Assembly (NCBI GenBank): GCA_015066865.1
Contig: SVNQ01000001.1
Coordinates: 92,766 to 156,765 of the forward strand
Length of the DNA stretch: 64,000 bases
DNA from: Ruminococcus sp.
Lineage (GTDB): Bacteria; Bacillota; Clostridia; Oscillospirales; Ruminococcaceae
Direction of reading: 5' to 3'
Both the position numbers and the translations under genes were made by a program. A model generated the notes under the pieces. It was given only the letters and a program-made list of their open reading frames with translations. It made no database searches and was not told the DNA's origin. How positions within the stretch are numbered: position 1 is the first letter of the stretch; every line of letters starts with the position of its first letter. Positions 8,674 to 18,070 of the stretch are shown here, in pieces.

Positions 8674-9335
8674 GCAGTTTGGCACAAATCCGTGCGGTAA
8701 TTCTGGATCTGGACGGCACGCTTCTCGATTCCATGCCGCTGTGGCATGAAATTGATCTGGCGTTTCTGCGTGAGAATGGCATTGAGCCGCCCGATAATAT
8801 TTCCGATATTGTGGGAAAAATGAGCATTACGGAATGGGCGGAGTACTTCATCCGTGAGTTTTCCATGCCCCATACGCCGCAGCAGGTCATCCGCCGTATT
8901 GAGGAAATGGCGGAGACTGCCTACAGGGAAACGATTCCGCTCAAACCCCATGTAACGGCATTTCTGGATGTGCTCGATGGGATGGGACTTCCCTATGGCA
9001 TTGCAACGGCAACGTATAAAAATTCCGCATGGGCGGCGCTCAGGCGGCTTGGACTTGCAGAGCGCATGCAATTCGTGCTGACGGGGGAGGATGTCGAAGG
9101 CGGAAAATCCACGCCTGAGATCTACCTGCGTTCAGCGGCGCTGCTGGGCAGCAGCCCACAGGAAACACTCGTGGTGGAGGATGCCCTGCATTGTGTGCAG
9201 ACGGCGGTGTCGGCAGGTTTTCTGACAGCCGGCGTGTATGATGCGGCAGCTTTGCCGGAGGAATGGCAGGAGATGCAGCGCATTTGTACGGTGTCGGGTG
9301 AGGATTTGTCGGAAATTTTGGAGAAGATACAATAA
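8670..9335 (+). CDS. HAD-superfamily hydrolase (beta-phosphoglucomutase-like subfamily)
   Basis: A 221-residue HAD phosphatase. Motif I is DLDGTLLDS with nucleophile D13 and acid D15, motif II lies in IATATYKN, motif III is the lysine in GGKSTPEIY, and motif IV is VVEDALHCVQTA. The alpha-helical cap inserted after motif I is the subclass I type seen in beta-phosphoglucomutases and sugar-phosphate phosphatases. The substrate cannot be told from sequence. It overlaps tmcAL by ATGA and ends before a terminator at 9338. Confidence 0.85.
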   Translation: MSSLAQIRAVILDLDGTLLDSMPLWHEIDLAFLRENGIEPPDNISDIVGKMSITEWAEYFIREFSMPHTPQQVIRRIEEMAETAYRETIPLKPHVTAFLDVLDGMGLPYGIATATYKNSAWAALRRLGLAERMQFVLTGEDVEGGKSTPEIYLRSAALLGSSPQETLVVEDALHCVQTAVSAGFLTAGVYDAAALPEEWQEMQRICTVSGEDLSEILEKIQ

Positions 9336-9337
9336 AA

Positions 9338-9371
9338 GAATCCCGTGAAGCATCCGCTTCACGGGATTTTG
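9338..9371. terminator. Bidirectional terminator between HAD gene and thrB
   Basis: A 13-base-pair perfect stem, AATCCCGTGAAGC with GCTTCACGGGATT and a 4-base loop, followed by T residues. It serves both convergent genes. Confidence 0.88.
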
Positions 9372-9381
9372 CATTTCTGTA

Positions 9382-10269
9382 CTACAGCAGCACGCAGCCG
9401 GCGTTGTCGATCTTCAGATCATGCACCTGCCAGCCGGAAAGACCGGCATTATCGAGTGAAAACCGCATTTTCCCTGCGAAGAATGCGTTTTCCTCGTCAG
9501 CAATTGCCATAACCGTGGGACCTGCACCGCTGATGTATGCCGCATACGCACCGTGCGCATAGGCGATGTCAAAGACCTCACGGGCGTGGGGGATGAGTGC
9601 CATGCGGTAGGGCTGGTGGAGCTTATCATGCACCGCCGTGCGCAGATTCTCAAACTTGCCCGTCAGGAGGGATGCCGAGAACAGTGCGGCTCTGGAGAGA
9701 TTGTAGACGGCATCCTTATGGGAAACTTCCGACGGCAGACAACCCCTTGCCTTTTCCGTTTTCAGCTCAAAGTCGGGGATCATCGCCACAAACCGAAGCT
9801 TTGTGTAGACCTCCTGCTTGACCCAATGCACTCTCCTGCCGTCGAATACGGCGGTGACGATGCCGCCCAGCAGTGCGGGTGCCGTGTTGTCGGGATGCCC
9901 CTCAATCTGTGCGGCAAGATCCACCAGATCGTCCTGACCAAGGGGATTGCCCAGCAGGTGATTTGCGCCCACAAGTCCTGCTACGATGCAGGCGGAGCTT
10001 GAACCCAAGCCCCTTGTCATGGGGATGTTGTTTGTCTGCACAAGCCGCATGCCGTGCAGCTTCTTTCCGCAGATCTCGAACAGGTCCTTTGCGGAAACGT
10101 AGATCAGGTTCTTTTCATCCGTCGGCACGGGCGTACCGTCAGCGGAGGTGATGTCGATGTGATCGCTCTCCTCCATCTCCACATAGTTGTAATACTGGAG
10201 CGCCAGACCCAGCGCATCAAAGCCTGCGCCAAGATTCGCACTCGTTGCCGGTATCTGTAATTTTATCAT
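9382..10269 (-). CDS. thrB: Homoserine kinase
   Basis: This GHMP-family kinase phosphorylates L-homoserine in threonine biosynthesis. The 295-residue protein has motif 1 near the N-terminus (IPATSANLGAGFDALGLAL), the ATP-binding loop PMTRGLGSSSA at residues 83-93, and motif 3 near the end (ISGAGPTVMA). The ATG at 10269 follows AAGGAGTTG. It stands alone; neither thrC nor hom is next to it, although these often form an operon in Firmicutes. Confidence 0.95.
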   Translation of the reverse strand: MIKLQIPATSANLGAGFDALGLALQYYNYVEMEESDHIDITSADGTPVPTDEKNLIYVSAKDLFEICGKKLHGMRLVQTNNIPMTRGLGSSSACIVAGLVGANHLLGNPLGQDDLVDLAAQIEGHPDNTAPALLGGIVTAVFDGRRVHWVKQEVYTKLRFVAMIPDFELKTEKARGCLPSEVSHKDAVYNLSRAALFSASLLTGKFENLRTAVHDKLHQPYRMALIPHAREVFDIAYAHGAYAAYISGAGPTVMAIADEENAFFAGKMRFSLDNAGLSGWQVHDLKIDNAGCVLL

Positions 10270-10345
10270 AGAATCAACTCCTTGAGTCCTGTTTCTTTAT
10301 CATATTCCATTGGGGGGCAACTGTTTCGCTTTGCCGGAAAACAAA

Positions 10346-10370
10346 GGGCGGCAATTGTGTTTGCCGCCCG
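10346..10370 (-). terminator. Terminator of the YfhO-like gene
   Basis: The stem GGGCGGCAA/TTGCCGCCC with a short loop is followed on the minus strand by TTTGTTTTC. It ends transcription from 10376-13234 just before thrB. Confidence 0.8.
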
Positions 10371-10375
10371 AATTG

Positions 10376-13234
10376 TTATGCGTTTTTCTCAGCCTGAATT
10401 GCAGCAAGCTTCTTTTCACGTTTTTTTGCGAGCAGAACCTTGTTGTATTTGTGATCGTGTCTGTAGAACATTACCAGCATGCCGATGCCAAGGATCAGCA
10501 GTATCACGCCGAATACAAATCCCGGCGGTGTGTAGGAAAGCGTTACGGTATGCGTACCCGGTGTCAGTTCAATGGCGATCATTGCCTCAAGGGCTTCCAC
10601 GGGTTTGACTCTCTTTCCGTCAACCCTGACTGTCCAGCCGTCCTGATAGGGGATGGATGTGAACAGGATCTCGCCGTCAGCAGCAGTAACCGTACCCTTG
10701 ATGTAGGTATCGCTGTACTTCTGTACGTCCAGCTGTGCATCCTTGAGTGTATCAATATCGGACTGGAATAAATCTCTGTTGAAGTAGTAGAAGAACGAAT
10801 CCTTGATGATCGTTGCATTATGCTCGTTGTCAACAGTGACACGCATGCAAAGCTCTGTTCCGATCGGATGCTTTCCCAGATCGACGATGCAGTAATTCTT
10901 GGTGTTGAAGTAGGTGCCGTAGGATTCGAAATCATATTCTTCATTTTCGGCATTCCATTCACCGAACCACAGATTCACGCTCTGCTCATTCTGGGTTTTG
11001 AGGAACATGAAGATCTCCTTGTCCTCCTCAACCGTAAAGCGATAGTCAATGGTCGGGTCGCCGCTTGCCATTTTGGTGTAGCATGCCTGACCGTTGTAAT
11101 CGGAGAGCGTAACCGCACCAAGCACCGGCTCACCGGTATCAATGCGTGTGTAATATTCGTTGAAACCTAAAATGTTGGGGGGGTTGGAATCGTCAAATCC
11201 CGTATTGCCCGTCAGTGTGCTGAGCAGGATGTTCTGGCTGTTGAACGGATTGTCGTTGCCCAGATGACCGAGCGTCAGAATGGATCTGTCCACCATGTAG
11301 CCAATGGAGAGGGCGTTGGGATTCTCATAAATGGAAATCGTCTTATCCCTCGGATCACCGTCGTGATAGGTGTCGTCCTTGTCCTTGTAGTTGTAGTCAT
11401 CCACCTTCTGGTAGCTCGGATGCAGCAGCGGACGATCGGGCTTATCACCTCTGTCGAGGACGTACTTGATACCGAGCAGGGAATCGGCAAGCTCGGTCGT
11501 GCCGTCGTAGCGGGAATAATAGCTTCTTGTACAGTAGCCGAGTGCTTCGATAAATTTCAGCGTTTTCGCACTCATAACAGAGCTGGAGTGTGTCAGACCC
11601 TTCAGACCGAACGCCAGATTGTCGTTAACGCAGCGTACATAGGTCTTTTCGGAACGATACAGACCGTCATCGTGTTCTTCCATCAGATCCACTGCACCGC
11701 GTCCGGACTGTACGAACATTTCGTAGGAAGCTCTCGTGGAGTAGGTAATATCATCGTCAACAGCCTTCAGGGTGTGGACATTGTTGAAGATAAGCTCACC
11801 GGAGAGAATGCAGACGAGCATGATCGGAATGGCGAATTTATTCGGCTTTGCCGCATGCAGGTACAGGATCACAAGATAGATCGCTGCAAGACCGATGGAA
11901 AGCCAGATGGATTTCATCATGTCCAGATGCTCGTAGCCCTCATTGCCGATATACAGCACCAGTGCCAGAACACCGAAGAACACGCCGCCGAAATGCGAAA
12001 GCTTGGCACCGTCAATGTTCTTGAAGGCGCTTGCTGCCATCGAAAGTAGAACAAAGGAAATAATGAAGGAATAACGATAGGGCAGCCAGTTCGGAACCTG
12101 TCCGCCGTGCCACATCATGTCCACGGGCTTGATGTACATGCTGAAGAACATCACTGCCAGCAGGAAGCCGTGACCAAGCTTTTTGCGAATGTTGATCTTG
12201 CTGTTCAGGAAGAACAGGGGGAGAAGAACCACGCAGAGGATACCGCAGTAGATTTCGGGGCTGCCGTCCACATTTACTGTGTCATACTGTGCAATGAGCA
12301 GCTGTCCGATGACATCCAGCGGTTCAAACTGCGTCTTGAAGCTGTAATCGGGCTTGCCGCTGAAGCCGAATTTACCCAGCTGCAGCGCATTGACAACAGG
12401 AATGAGCATGAATGCGGAAAGCATGAGTGCCACCAGTGTGGTGACTGTGAAATTGCAGCAGATGTAGGCGTAATCCTTGAATTTCTTACGTTTTGCTTCG
12501 CTGCCGAAGAACAGGTAGTAAATAAAATAGAATGCGGTAAAGATGCCGATCATGTAGCCGATGTAGAAATTGGCAACAAACATAATGGCGATCGGGATGA
12601 TATAGTTGAGCTTTCTGCCGTCGTCGATGAGGTATTCCACACCGAGTATGATGAGCGGCAGGAACACCAGACCGTCAAGCCACATCGGGTCGATCGTCTG
12701 GATAACCATGTACGCTGTGAGCGAGTACAGGATGGAGAACACCAGTGCGGACTGGGGTTCGAGTTTCTTGGATTTTTGCAGATAATAGCAGAATGTAACG
12801 CTTGCCGTACCGATTTTTGCAAGAATCATGATCAAAAGGCTCGTAAGCATCCATTTCTGCGGCAGAAGCATAACGATCAGTGTGAACGGGCTTGCCAGAT
12901 AATAACCGATAATGCCCATGTACTCACCCGAAAGGTTTCTGCTCCAACTGTAGAATGCGCTGCCGTCGCCCCAGAATGCGTCACGCAGTGCCTCAAAATA
13001 GTATACATACTGCGCATTGAGGTCGAGTGCAAGCACGGATTCTTCGCCAAACGGATATAAACCGAAAATTGCGTAGGAAATATACATCAGAACCACGGGG
13101 ATAAAAAATGCAATGATGTAGATTTTATTTCTGATTGCCCAGTTCTGCAGTGCTTTGAGAATTTCCTGCGCAGAGAGAGTGCGGATTGCTGCTGCCGGTG
13201 TTTTTTTCGGCGCATCCGCTGTTTTCTTTGCCAT
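10376..13234 (-). CDS. YfhO-family multi-pass membrane protein (GT-C-like)
   Basis: A 952-residue membrane protein. After a Lys/Ala-rich cytoplasmic N-terminus come about a dozen hydrophobic segments (to roughly residue 560), then a large extracytoplasmic domain with beta-rich sequence (residues ~570-880), a last membrane helix (FGVILLILGIGMLVMFY) and a basic tail. This matches the YfhO family, which resembles GT-C glycosyltransferases; in Bacillus and Listeria relatives, glycosylation of lipoteichoic acid is reported. The early loop carries the Asp/Glu-rich stretch typical of GT-C catalytic sites (ALDLNAQYVYYFEALRD). The ATG at 13234 follows GAGGAGGAGC; upstream in-frame starts have no such site. 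The substrate is unknown. Confidence 0.85.
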   Translation of the reverse strand: MAKKTADAPKKTPAAAIRTLSAQEILKALQNWAIRNKIYIIAFFIPVVLMYISYAIFGLYPFGEESVLALDLNAQYVYYFEALRDAFWGDGSAFYSWSRNLSGEYMGIIGYYLASPFTLIVMLLPQKWMLTSLLIMILAKIGTASVTFCYYLQKSKKLEPQSALVFSILYSLTAYMVIQTIDPMWLDGLVFLPLIILGVEYLIDDGRKLNYIIPIAIMFVANFYIGYMIGIFTAFYFIYYLFFGSEAKRKKFKDYAYICCNFTVTTLVALMLSAFMLIPVVNALQLGKFGFSGKPDYSFKTQFEPLDVIGQLLIAQYDTVNVDGSPEIYCGILCVVLLPLFFLNSKINIRKKLGHGFLLAVMFFSMYIKPVDMMWHGGQVPNWLPYRYSFIISFVLLSMAASAFKNIDGAKLSHFGGVFFGVLALVLYIGNEGYEHLDMMKSIWLSIGLAAIYLVILYLHAAKPNKFAIPIMLVCILSGELIFNNVHTLKAVDDDITYSTRASYEMFVQSGRGAVDLMEEHDDGLYRSEKTYVRCVNDNLAFGLKGLTHSSSVMSAKTLKFIEALGYCTRSYYSRYDGTTELADSLLGIKYVLDRGDKPDRPLLHPSYQKVDDYNYKDKDDTYHDGDPRDKTISIYENPNALSIGYMVDRSILTLGHLGNDNPFNSQNILLSTLTGNTGFDDSNPPNILGFNEYYTRIDTGEPVLGAVTLSDYNGQACYTKMASGDPTIDYRFTVEEDKEIFMFLKTQNEQSVNLWFGEWNAENEEYDFESYGTYFNTKNYCIVDLGKHPIGTELCMRVTVDNEHNATIIKDSFFYYFNRDLFQSDIDTLKDAQLDVQKYSDTYIKGTVTAADGEILFTSIPYQDGWTVRVDGKRVKPVEALEAMIAIELTPGTHTVTLSYTPPGFVFGVILLILGIGMLVMFYRHDHKYNKVLLAKKREKKLAAIQAEKNA

Positions 13235-13280
13235 ATTGCTCCTCCTCTTCATTTTTTTGTGCAAAAAACACAGATACTTT

Positions 13281-13309
13281 ATTATACCACGCTCTGCATG
13301 ATTTTGCAA
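13281..13309 (-). promoter_or_regulatory. Promoter of the YfhO-like gene
   Basis: On the minus strand TTGCAA (13304-13309), a 17-base spacer and TATAAT (13281-13286). The remainder of the 301-base divergent gap to the epimerase gene holds only that gene's promoter at 13431. Confidence 0.75.
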
Positions 13310-13430
13310 GGGAATTTTGCTTTTTTTCACGGTGGATGGTATCAATTTCTGCCATGAATGCTGCTTTTCGTTGAAATGCACAAAAGAAATTGCTTCAGCT
13401 GTGCAATGTGTGGACATTTTCGGTAATCTA

Positions 13431-13459
13431 TGGACAAATCCACAAAAAAGTGGTAGAAT
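13431..13459 (+). promoter_or_regulatory. Promoter of the GalM-like gene
   Basis: TGGACA (13431-13436), a 17-base spacer and TAGAAT (13454-13459), about 75 bases before the ATG. Moderate match. Confidence 0.6.
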
Positions 13460-13535
13460 AATAACGATATGATTGCCTTGCAGGGAATCGCATTGCGCTC
13501 ACCGATACAGGCAGCATGAAAAGGAGGACAAAACT

Positions 13536-14540
13536 ATGAACAAAACACAGATGATGCAGTGGGGCGGCATGCCCTGCGTTCGCCTGGATGCCGGCGGTTA
13601 TTCCGCACTGATCGCACCGGAGGTCGGCTCCAATGTCATCCGACTGCAGGATGTGACGAACGGCATTGAATTTTTCCGATTCAGTGACAACAATACATAC
13701 GAAACGCTGCTGCAGTCCGCCGAAGTCTGGGGTCTGCCGACGCTTTATCTGCCCAACCGTTTTGCGGACGGCATTCTGAAAACCTCTGATGCGGTTTATC
13801 ATCTGCCGGTGAATGAGAAGGCACCCTACAACAACCACATTCACGGATTCCTGCACAAGCGTGCGCATACCGTTGTCGAGCATGGTGCGGATGCCAACTG
13901 TGCATGGGCAAAGACTGCCTATGATTATGATGAAAAGGATCCGTTTTTCCAGTACCTGCCCATTCGCTTCCGTGCGGAATTTACATTTATTCTTTCTGCC
14001 TGCGGTCTGGAATATGAGTTCAAGCTGATCAATCTTTCCCGCAAGATGATGCCCATTTCCGTGGCAACGCATACTGCCATCAATTCTCCGTTCGTTGTCG
14101 GTGCGAAAGAAAAGGATGCGCGTATTACCGTGCCGATCGGCAAGCGCTGTCTGCTCAATGACCGATGTCTGCCGACGAAGGAGCTGGGTGACCTGACCGT
14201 GCAGGATCTGGAATACCGCAGCGGCAGCAGATGCCCCGTTCTGCAGAATATCGACAATGAAATGTACTTTGCTGAGCGCATGATGATTGATGGCGAGGAT
14301 TTCTACGGACTCGTCTGCGAGGATCTGGCAAGCGGCAAGAAGTTTGCGTATGAGATCAGCGATAATTATAAGTTCTGGATCATCTGGAACGACAGGGGAT
14401 TCAATGGCTATTTCTGCCCTGAGCCGATGTCGGCTATGATCGACGCTCCGAATCTGGATCTTCCGAATGCCTTCACCGGTTATCAGGAGCTTGCTCCGGA
14501 GGAGAGCTGTGCATTCCAGCAGAGGTTCTTTACGCTCTAA
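13536..14540 (+). CDS. Aldose 1-epimerase-like protein (GalM superfamily)
   Basis: A 334-residue beta-sandwich protein of the galactose-mutarotase fold. The recognisable parts are the N-terminal GGYSALIAPEVGSNVIRL, which matches the SALI(A)PxxGAxV start of the family, the NNHIHGF motif near residue 103 with the histidine that acts in ring opening, and VATHTAINSPF near residue 178, corresponding to the second catalytic histidine region. The expected reaction is interconversion of alpha and beta anomers of a hexose. It is longer-looped than true GalM, so the sugar specificity is open. The ATG at 13536 follows AAAAGGAGGAC. It is monocistronic with two terminators behind it. Confidence 0.82.
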   Translation: MNKTQMMQWGGMPCVRLDAGGYSALIAPEVGSNVIRLQDVTNGIEFFRFSDNNTYETLLQSAEVWGLPTLYLPNRFADGILKTSDAVYHLPVNEKAPYNNHIHGFLHKRAHTVVEHGADANCAWAKTAYDYDEKDPFFQYLPIRFRAEFTFILSACGLEYEFKLINLSRKMMPISVATHTAINSPFVVGAKEKDARITVPIGKRCLLNDRCLPTKELGDLTVQDLEYRSGSRCPVLQNIDNEMYFAERMMIDGEDFYGLVCEDLASGKKFAYEISDNYKFWIIWNDRGFNGYFCPEPMSAMIDAPNLDLPNAFTGYQELAPEESCAFQQRFFTL

Positions 14541-14550
14541 ACAAAAATTT

Positions 14551-14571
14551 ATCCCCGCCGAAGGCGGGGAT
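14551..14571 (+). terminator. First terminator after the GalM-like gene
   Basis: The stem ATCCCCGCC/GGCGGGGAT with a 3-base loop, 10 bases after the stop. No strong T run follows, and a second hairpin at 14592 backs it up. Confidence 0.7.
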
Positions 14572-14591
14572 AAACAGATTATTTTTAAATA

Positions 14592-14618
14592 AAAAAACCG
14601 CCGAGCGGCGGTTTTTTT
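14592..14618. terminator. Bidirectional terminator between GalM-like and DUF5684 genes
   Basis: AAAACCGCC-GAG-CGGCGGTTTT hairpin with A and T runs on both sides, so it can stop transcription from both convergent genes. Confidence 0.88.
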
Positions 14619-14630
14619 GCATGCTTAAGC

Positions 14631-15038
14631 TTACAGGAAGCTGTCGATCGGGCCCTGATAATCAGCATCACCGAATGCAAGAATCAGCATTGTGATCGGT
14701 GCGAAGAACAGGTTCAGGATGCCAAAAACGACGCTCTTGCCATACACCTGTGCAAGACGCACATAGTATGCGATCAGTACGACGTAGTTGAGAACCGGAA
14801 CCAGTGTCAGGAAATACTTCCAGCCCTGGCCATATACGATCTGGAACATCACATAACCGTTGTAGATCGGAATGAGGGACTTCCAGCCTTCCTCGCCTGC
14901 CTTGGTGAACAGTTTCCACTGTGCTACGATCATCAGTACAGAAACTACAAGACCGATAATAAGGAAAACTACGTATGATCCAGCCAGTACCGCCAGAGCA
15001 GCATCACCGCTCTGATCCATCAGAATTGCATTTGCCAT
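14631..15038 (-). CDS. DUF5684-type small membrane protein
   Basis: A 135-residue membrane protein with four hydrophobic stretches: about residues 18-40, 78-92 (split by the loop), 93-105 and 105-122. Between the first two lies the family hallmark KAGEEGWKSLIPIYNGY, a cytoplasmic loop seen in DUF5684 proteins and in the N-terminus of some Firmicutes signal-peptidase-linked proteins. The function is unknown. The ATG at 15038 follows AAAGGAGGTAA. Two near-consensus promoters lie upstream at 15070-15098 and 15187-15215, suggesting high expression. It is monocistronic. Confidence 0.82.
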   Translation of the reverse strand: MANAILMDQSGDAALAVLAGSYVVFLIIGLVVSVLMIVAQWKLFTKAGEEGWKSLIPIYNGYVMFQIVYGQGWKYFLTLVPVLNYVVLIAYYVRLAQVYGKSVVFGILNLFFAPITMLILAFGDADYQGPIDSFL

Positions 15039-15069
15039 TGAGATTACCTCCTTTTATCATGATACCATT

Positions 15070-15098
15070 ATTATACACAATATGTCGAAATTTGTCAA
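15070..15098 (-). promoter_or_regulatory. Proximal promoter of the DUF5684 gene
   Basis: On the minus strand a perfect TTGACA (15093-15098), 17 bases, and a perfect TATAAT (15070-15075). Confidence 0.85.
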
Positions 15099-15186
15099 GA
15101 GTTGCAGCACCAAAAAATAAAAAAATGTAACCGTACTTTTGTTGGTGAGTAACCCCCAATTACCTTTCTTATATCATGGTAAATAT

Positions 15187-15215
15187 ATTATACACCATAA
15201 TTTTACATTTGTCAA
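15187..15215 (-). promoter_or_regulatory. Second consensus promoter upstream of the DUF5684 gene
   Basis: On the minus strand TTGACA (15210-15215), 17 bases, TATAAT (15187-15192). The RNA would begin near 15180, pass a GAAAGG box and a GGTAATT..GGGGGTTACTC segment with no sensible ORF, and meet T runs around 15113-15124. It may be a distal promoter or that of a short RNA of about 70 bases. Confidence 0.65.
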
Positions 15216-15453
15216 TAGGAAAATTGATTTTTTTAGAAAAAATATTTTAATACTAAAAATATATTCCAGCTTGTCAAAAAAAGTACGCACTGGCTGGATG
15301 GGACTTTTCGACAGACTGAAATATATTCATTTATGCAGGGTAATATGCCAAAAACCGAATGCGCCGGAAATCTGAAATTATTGTTTTCCAAAATTGTACA
15401 ACCTGCACAAAGGGCATATGGCATTTTCAGCGGATAAAAGGAGAAAAAGGGGC
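15216..15453. other. AT-rich non-coding stretch
   Basis: Between the distal minus promoter and the cellobiose phosphorylase promoter the sequence is AT-rich and I see no coding frame, terminator or clear operator in it. Its length would allow regulator binding for the phosphorylase gene, but no inverted repeat stands out. Confidence 0.4.
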
Positions 15454-15482
15454 TTGCCAATCATCGAAAAGTATGGTATAAT
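15454..15482 (+). promoter_or_regulatory. Promoter of cellobiose phosphorylase
   Basis: TTGCCA (15454-15459), a 17-base spacer and a perfect TATAAT (15477-15482), with a leader of about 70 bases before the ATG. Confidence 0.78.
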
Positions 15483-15557
15483 GAAATTGGTGTTCTGTCG
15501 GTCGTTGATCGAATGAGAACAGAAAGATACATAATATATGACAAAGGAGTTAAAGCT

Positions 15558-18014
15558 ATGAAGTTTGGATACTTTGACGACGCCAATAAGGAATACGTCA
15601 TCAATTCCCCCAGAACTCCCTATCCGTGGATCAACTACCTCGGAACACAGGCGTTCTTCTCACTGATTTCCAATACCGCAGGCGGTTACCATTTCTATAA
15701 GGACGCTCGTCTGCGCAGAATTACACGTTATCGCTATAACAACGTTCCGATTGATATGGGCGGCCGTTATTTCTATATCAACGATAACGGTACAGTGTGG
15801 AATCCCGGCTGGTCTCCCGTAAAGACTGAGCTTGACAGCTACGAGTGCCGCCATGGTATGGGCTACACCGTAATCACAGGTAAGAAGAACGAGCTGAAGG
15901 CCGAGGTTACATTCTTTGTTCCCCAGAATTATGATGGTGAAGTTCAGCAGGTTGTTCTCACCAATGAAGGCTCTGAGGCTAAGAGCTTCTCCCTGTTCTC
16001 ATTTGCAGAATGGTGTCTGTGGGATGCGCAGGATGACTGCACAAACTTCCAGAGAAACTTCTCCACAGGCCGTGTAGAGGTTGCAGGTTCTACCATTTAC
16101 CACAAGACTGAATACAGAGACAGACGTGATCACTTTGCGTTCTATACTGTAAACGACAGCATCGACGGCTACGATACCGACAGAGATTCCTTCATCGGTC
16201 TTTACAACGGTTTCGGCGATCCGCAGGCTGTTATGGCTGACAAGCCCGCAAATTCCTTTGCTGACGGCTGGTCTCCCATTGCTTCTCATTATAAGAAGAT
16301 CACACTTGCTCCGGGCGAATCCAAGACACTGGTATTCATCCTCGGCTATGTTGAAATGCCCGTTGACAAGAAGTTCGAAGCTGACGGCGTGACCATCAAC
16401 AAGGAGAAGGCTCTCGCAATGATCGAGAAGTACAATTCTCCCGAAAAGGTTGCTGCAGGTCTTGCAGAACTGAAGGCTGCATGGGATAAGCTGCTGGGCA
16501 TCCTCAATGTTAATACACCCGATGACAAGGTTGACCGTATGGTGAACATCTGGAACCAGTACCAGTGCATGGTTACCTTCAACCTGTCCCGTTCCGCATC
16601 CTACTTTGAGAGCGGTATCGGCAGAGGCATGGGCTTCCGTGACTCCAACCAGGACATTCTGGGCTTTGTTCACCAGATTCCGGACAGAGCAAGAGAGCGT
16701 ATCATTGATATTGCTTCCACACAGCTTCCGGACGGCGGCTGCTATCACCAGTACCAGCCCCTGACCAAGAAGGGTAACTCCGACATTGGCGGCGACTTCT
16801 CCGACGATCCGCTGTGGATGATCCTTTCCGTTTCCGCTTACATCAAGGAAACAGGCGACTGGGCAATTCTCGACGAGATGGTTCCCTATGACAACGACAT
16901 GGATAAGGCACAGCCGATGCTTGACCATCTGAAGGTTTCCTTCTACAAGATCGTGAACAACCTCGGCCCGCACAACCTGCCGCTGGCAATGAGAGCTGAC
17001 TGGAATGACTGCATCAACCTGTCCTGCTACTCCGACACACCCGGTGAGAGCTTCCAGACCTACACCAATCCCAAGTTTGCTGCTGAAGGCGGCTACTCCA
17101 AGGTTGCTGAGTCCGTTATGGTTGCAACACTGTTCACCTATGCAGGCCCGAACTATGTAGCAATTCTCAAGCATCTGGGCAAGGATGACGAGGCTGCTGC
17201 TGCACAGGCTGAGATCGACAAGATGAAGAAGAACGTGATGGAACACGCATTTGACGGCGAGTGGTTCCTGCGTGCATATGATTCCACAGGCGCAAAGATG
17301 GGCTCCAAGGAGTGCGAAGAAGGCAAGATCTTCATCGAACCGCAGGGCTTCGCAGTTATGTCCGAGATCGGTAAGGATGTTGGCGCTGACATCAAGACGC
17401 TTGATTCCATCGACAAGTACCTCAACACCAAGTATGGTCTGGTACTGAACAATCCTGCATACAGCAAGTACTACATCCAGTACGGCGAAATCTCCACATA
17501 TCCGGGCGGATACAAGGAGAACGCAGGTATCTTCACACATAACAATGCATGGATCATCTGTGCAGAGGCATATGCCGGCAGAGGTGACAAGGCATTTGAG
17601 TACTACAGCAAGATCGCTCCTGCATTCAACGAGGACATTTCCGAACTGCACAAGACTGAGCCGTATGTATACGGTCAGATGATCGCAGGTAAGGATGCAA
17701 GCCGTTTCGGTGAGGGCAAGAACTCCTGGCTGACAGGTACTGCTGCATGGAACATGGTTGCAATTTCTCAGTACATCCTCGGCATTGCTGCTGATTTCGA
17801 TGGTCTGAGAGTAGATCCTTCCATTCCTGCTGCATGGGACGGCTTCACGGCAACAAGACAGTTCCGCGGCGCAACCTACAACATCAAGGTTGAGAACCCG
17901 AACCACGTTTGCAAGGGTGTTGTATCCATGACTGTTGACGGCGAGGCTGTTGCAGGCAATGTCATTCCTGCAAAGGACGGCGGCGTACACGAAGTTGTTG
18001 TTGTTCTGGGCTAA
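15558..18014 (+). CDS. Cellobiose phosphorylase (GH94)
   Basis: An intracellular GH94 enzyme that splits cellobiose with phosphate into glucose 1-phosphate and glucose. The 818-residue product starts [15 protein letters not shown] and continues with [10 protein letters not shown], the characteristic opening of cellobiose phosphorylases. The catalytic-acid motif is [10 protein letters not shown] near residues 357-366, followed by [15 protein letters not shown] and DDPLWM. The length and N-terminus match cellobiose phosphorylase better than the longer cellodextrin phosphorylase. No signal peptide. The ATG at 15558 follows AAAGGAGTTAAAGC; an earlier in-frame ATG at 15513 is without a good site. 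Codon use is strikingly uniform (many GCT, TCC, AAG), as in highly expressed genes. It has its own promoter and terminator. Confidence 0.93.
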   Translation: MKFGYFDDANKEYVINSPRTPYPWINYLGTQAFFSLISNTAGGYHFYKDARLRRITRYRYNNVPIDMGGRYFYINDNGTVWNPGWSPVKTELDSYECRHGMGYTVITGKKNELKAEVTFFVPQNYDGEVQQVVLTNEGSEAKSFSLFSFAEWCLWDAQDDCTNFQRNFSTGRVEVAGSTIYHKTEYRDRRDHFAFYTVNDSIDGYDTDRDSFIGLYNGFGDPQAVMADKPANSFADGWSPIASHYKKITLAPGESKTLVFILGYVEMPVDKKFEADGVTINKEKALAMIEKYNSPEKVAAGLAELKAAWDKLLGILNVNTPDDKVDRMVNIWNQYQCMVTFNLSRSASYFESGIGRGMGFRDSNQDILGFVHQIPDRARERIIDIASTQLPDGGCYHQYQPLTKKGNSDIGGDFSDDPLWMILSVSAYIKETGDWAILDEMVPYDNDMDKAQPMLDHLKVSFYKIVNNLGPHNLPLAMRADWNDCINLSCYSDTPGESFQTYTNPKFAAEGGYSKVAESVMVATLFTYAGPNYVAILKHLGKDDEAAAAQAEIDKMKKNVMEHAFDGEWFLRAYDSTGAKMGSKECEEGKIFIEPQGFAVMSEIGKDVGADIKTLDSIDKYLNTKYGLVLNNPAYSKYYIQYGEISTYPGGYKENAGIFTHNNAWIICAEAYAGRGDKAFEYYSKIAPAFNEDISELHKTEPYVYGQMIAGKDASRFGEGKNSWLTGTAAWNMVAISQYILGIAADFDGLRVDPSIPAAWDGFTATRQFRGATYNIKVENPNHVCKGVVSMTVDGEAVAGNVIPAKDGGVHEVVVVLG

Positions 18015-18037
18015 GCGAAAGTATTCATATACAAATA

Positions 18038-18067
18038 AAGGACGATGCGTTTGCATCGTCCTTTTTT
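18038..18067. terminator. Terminator of cellobiose phosphorylase, shared with the anti-sigma gene
   Basis: The stem AAAGGACGATGC/GCATCGTCCTTT with a 4-base loop and a following T run. The stem is the same as that of the terminator at 5546, with a different loop. Confidence 0.88.
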
Positions 18068-18070
18068 ACA

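Noticed and set aside
15999..18056. A 685-codon frame opposite cellobiose phosphorylase
   Set aside because: Shadow of a highly biased coding sequence; its translation is Cys/Val/His-rich without domains.
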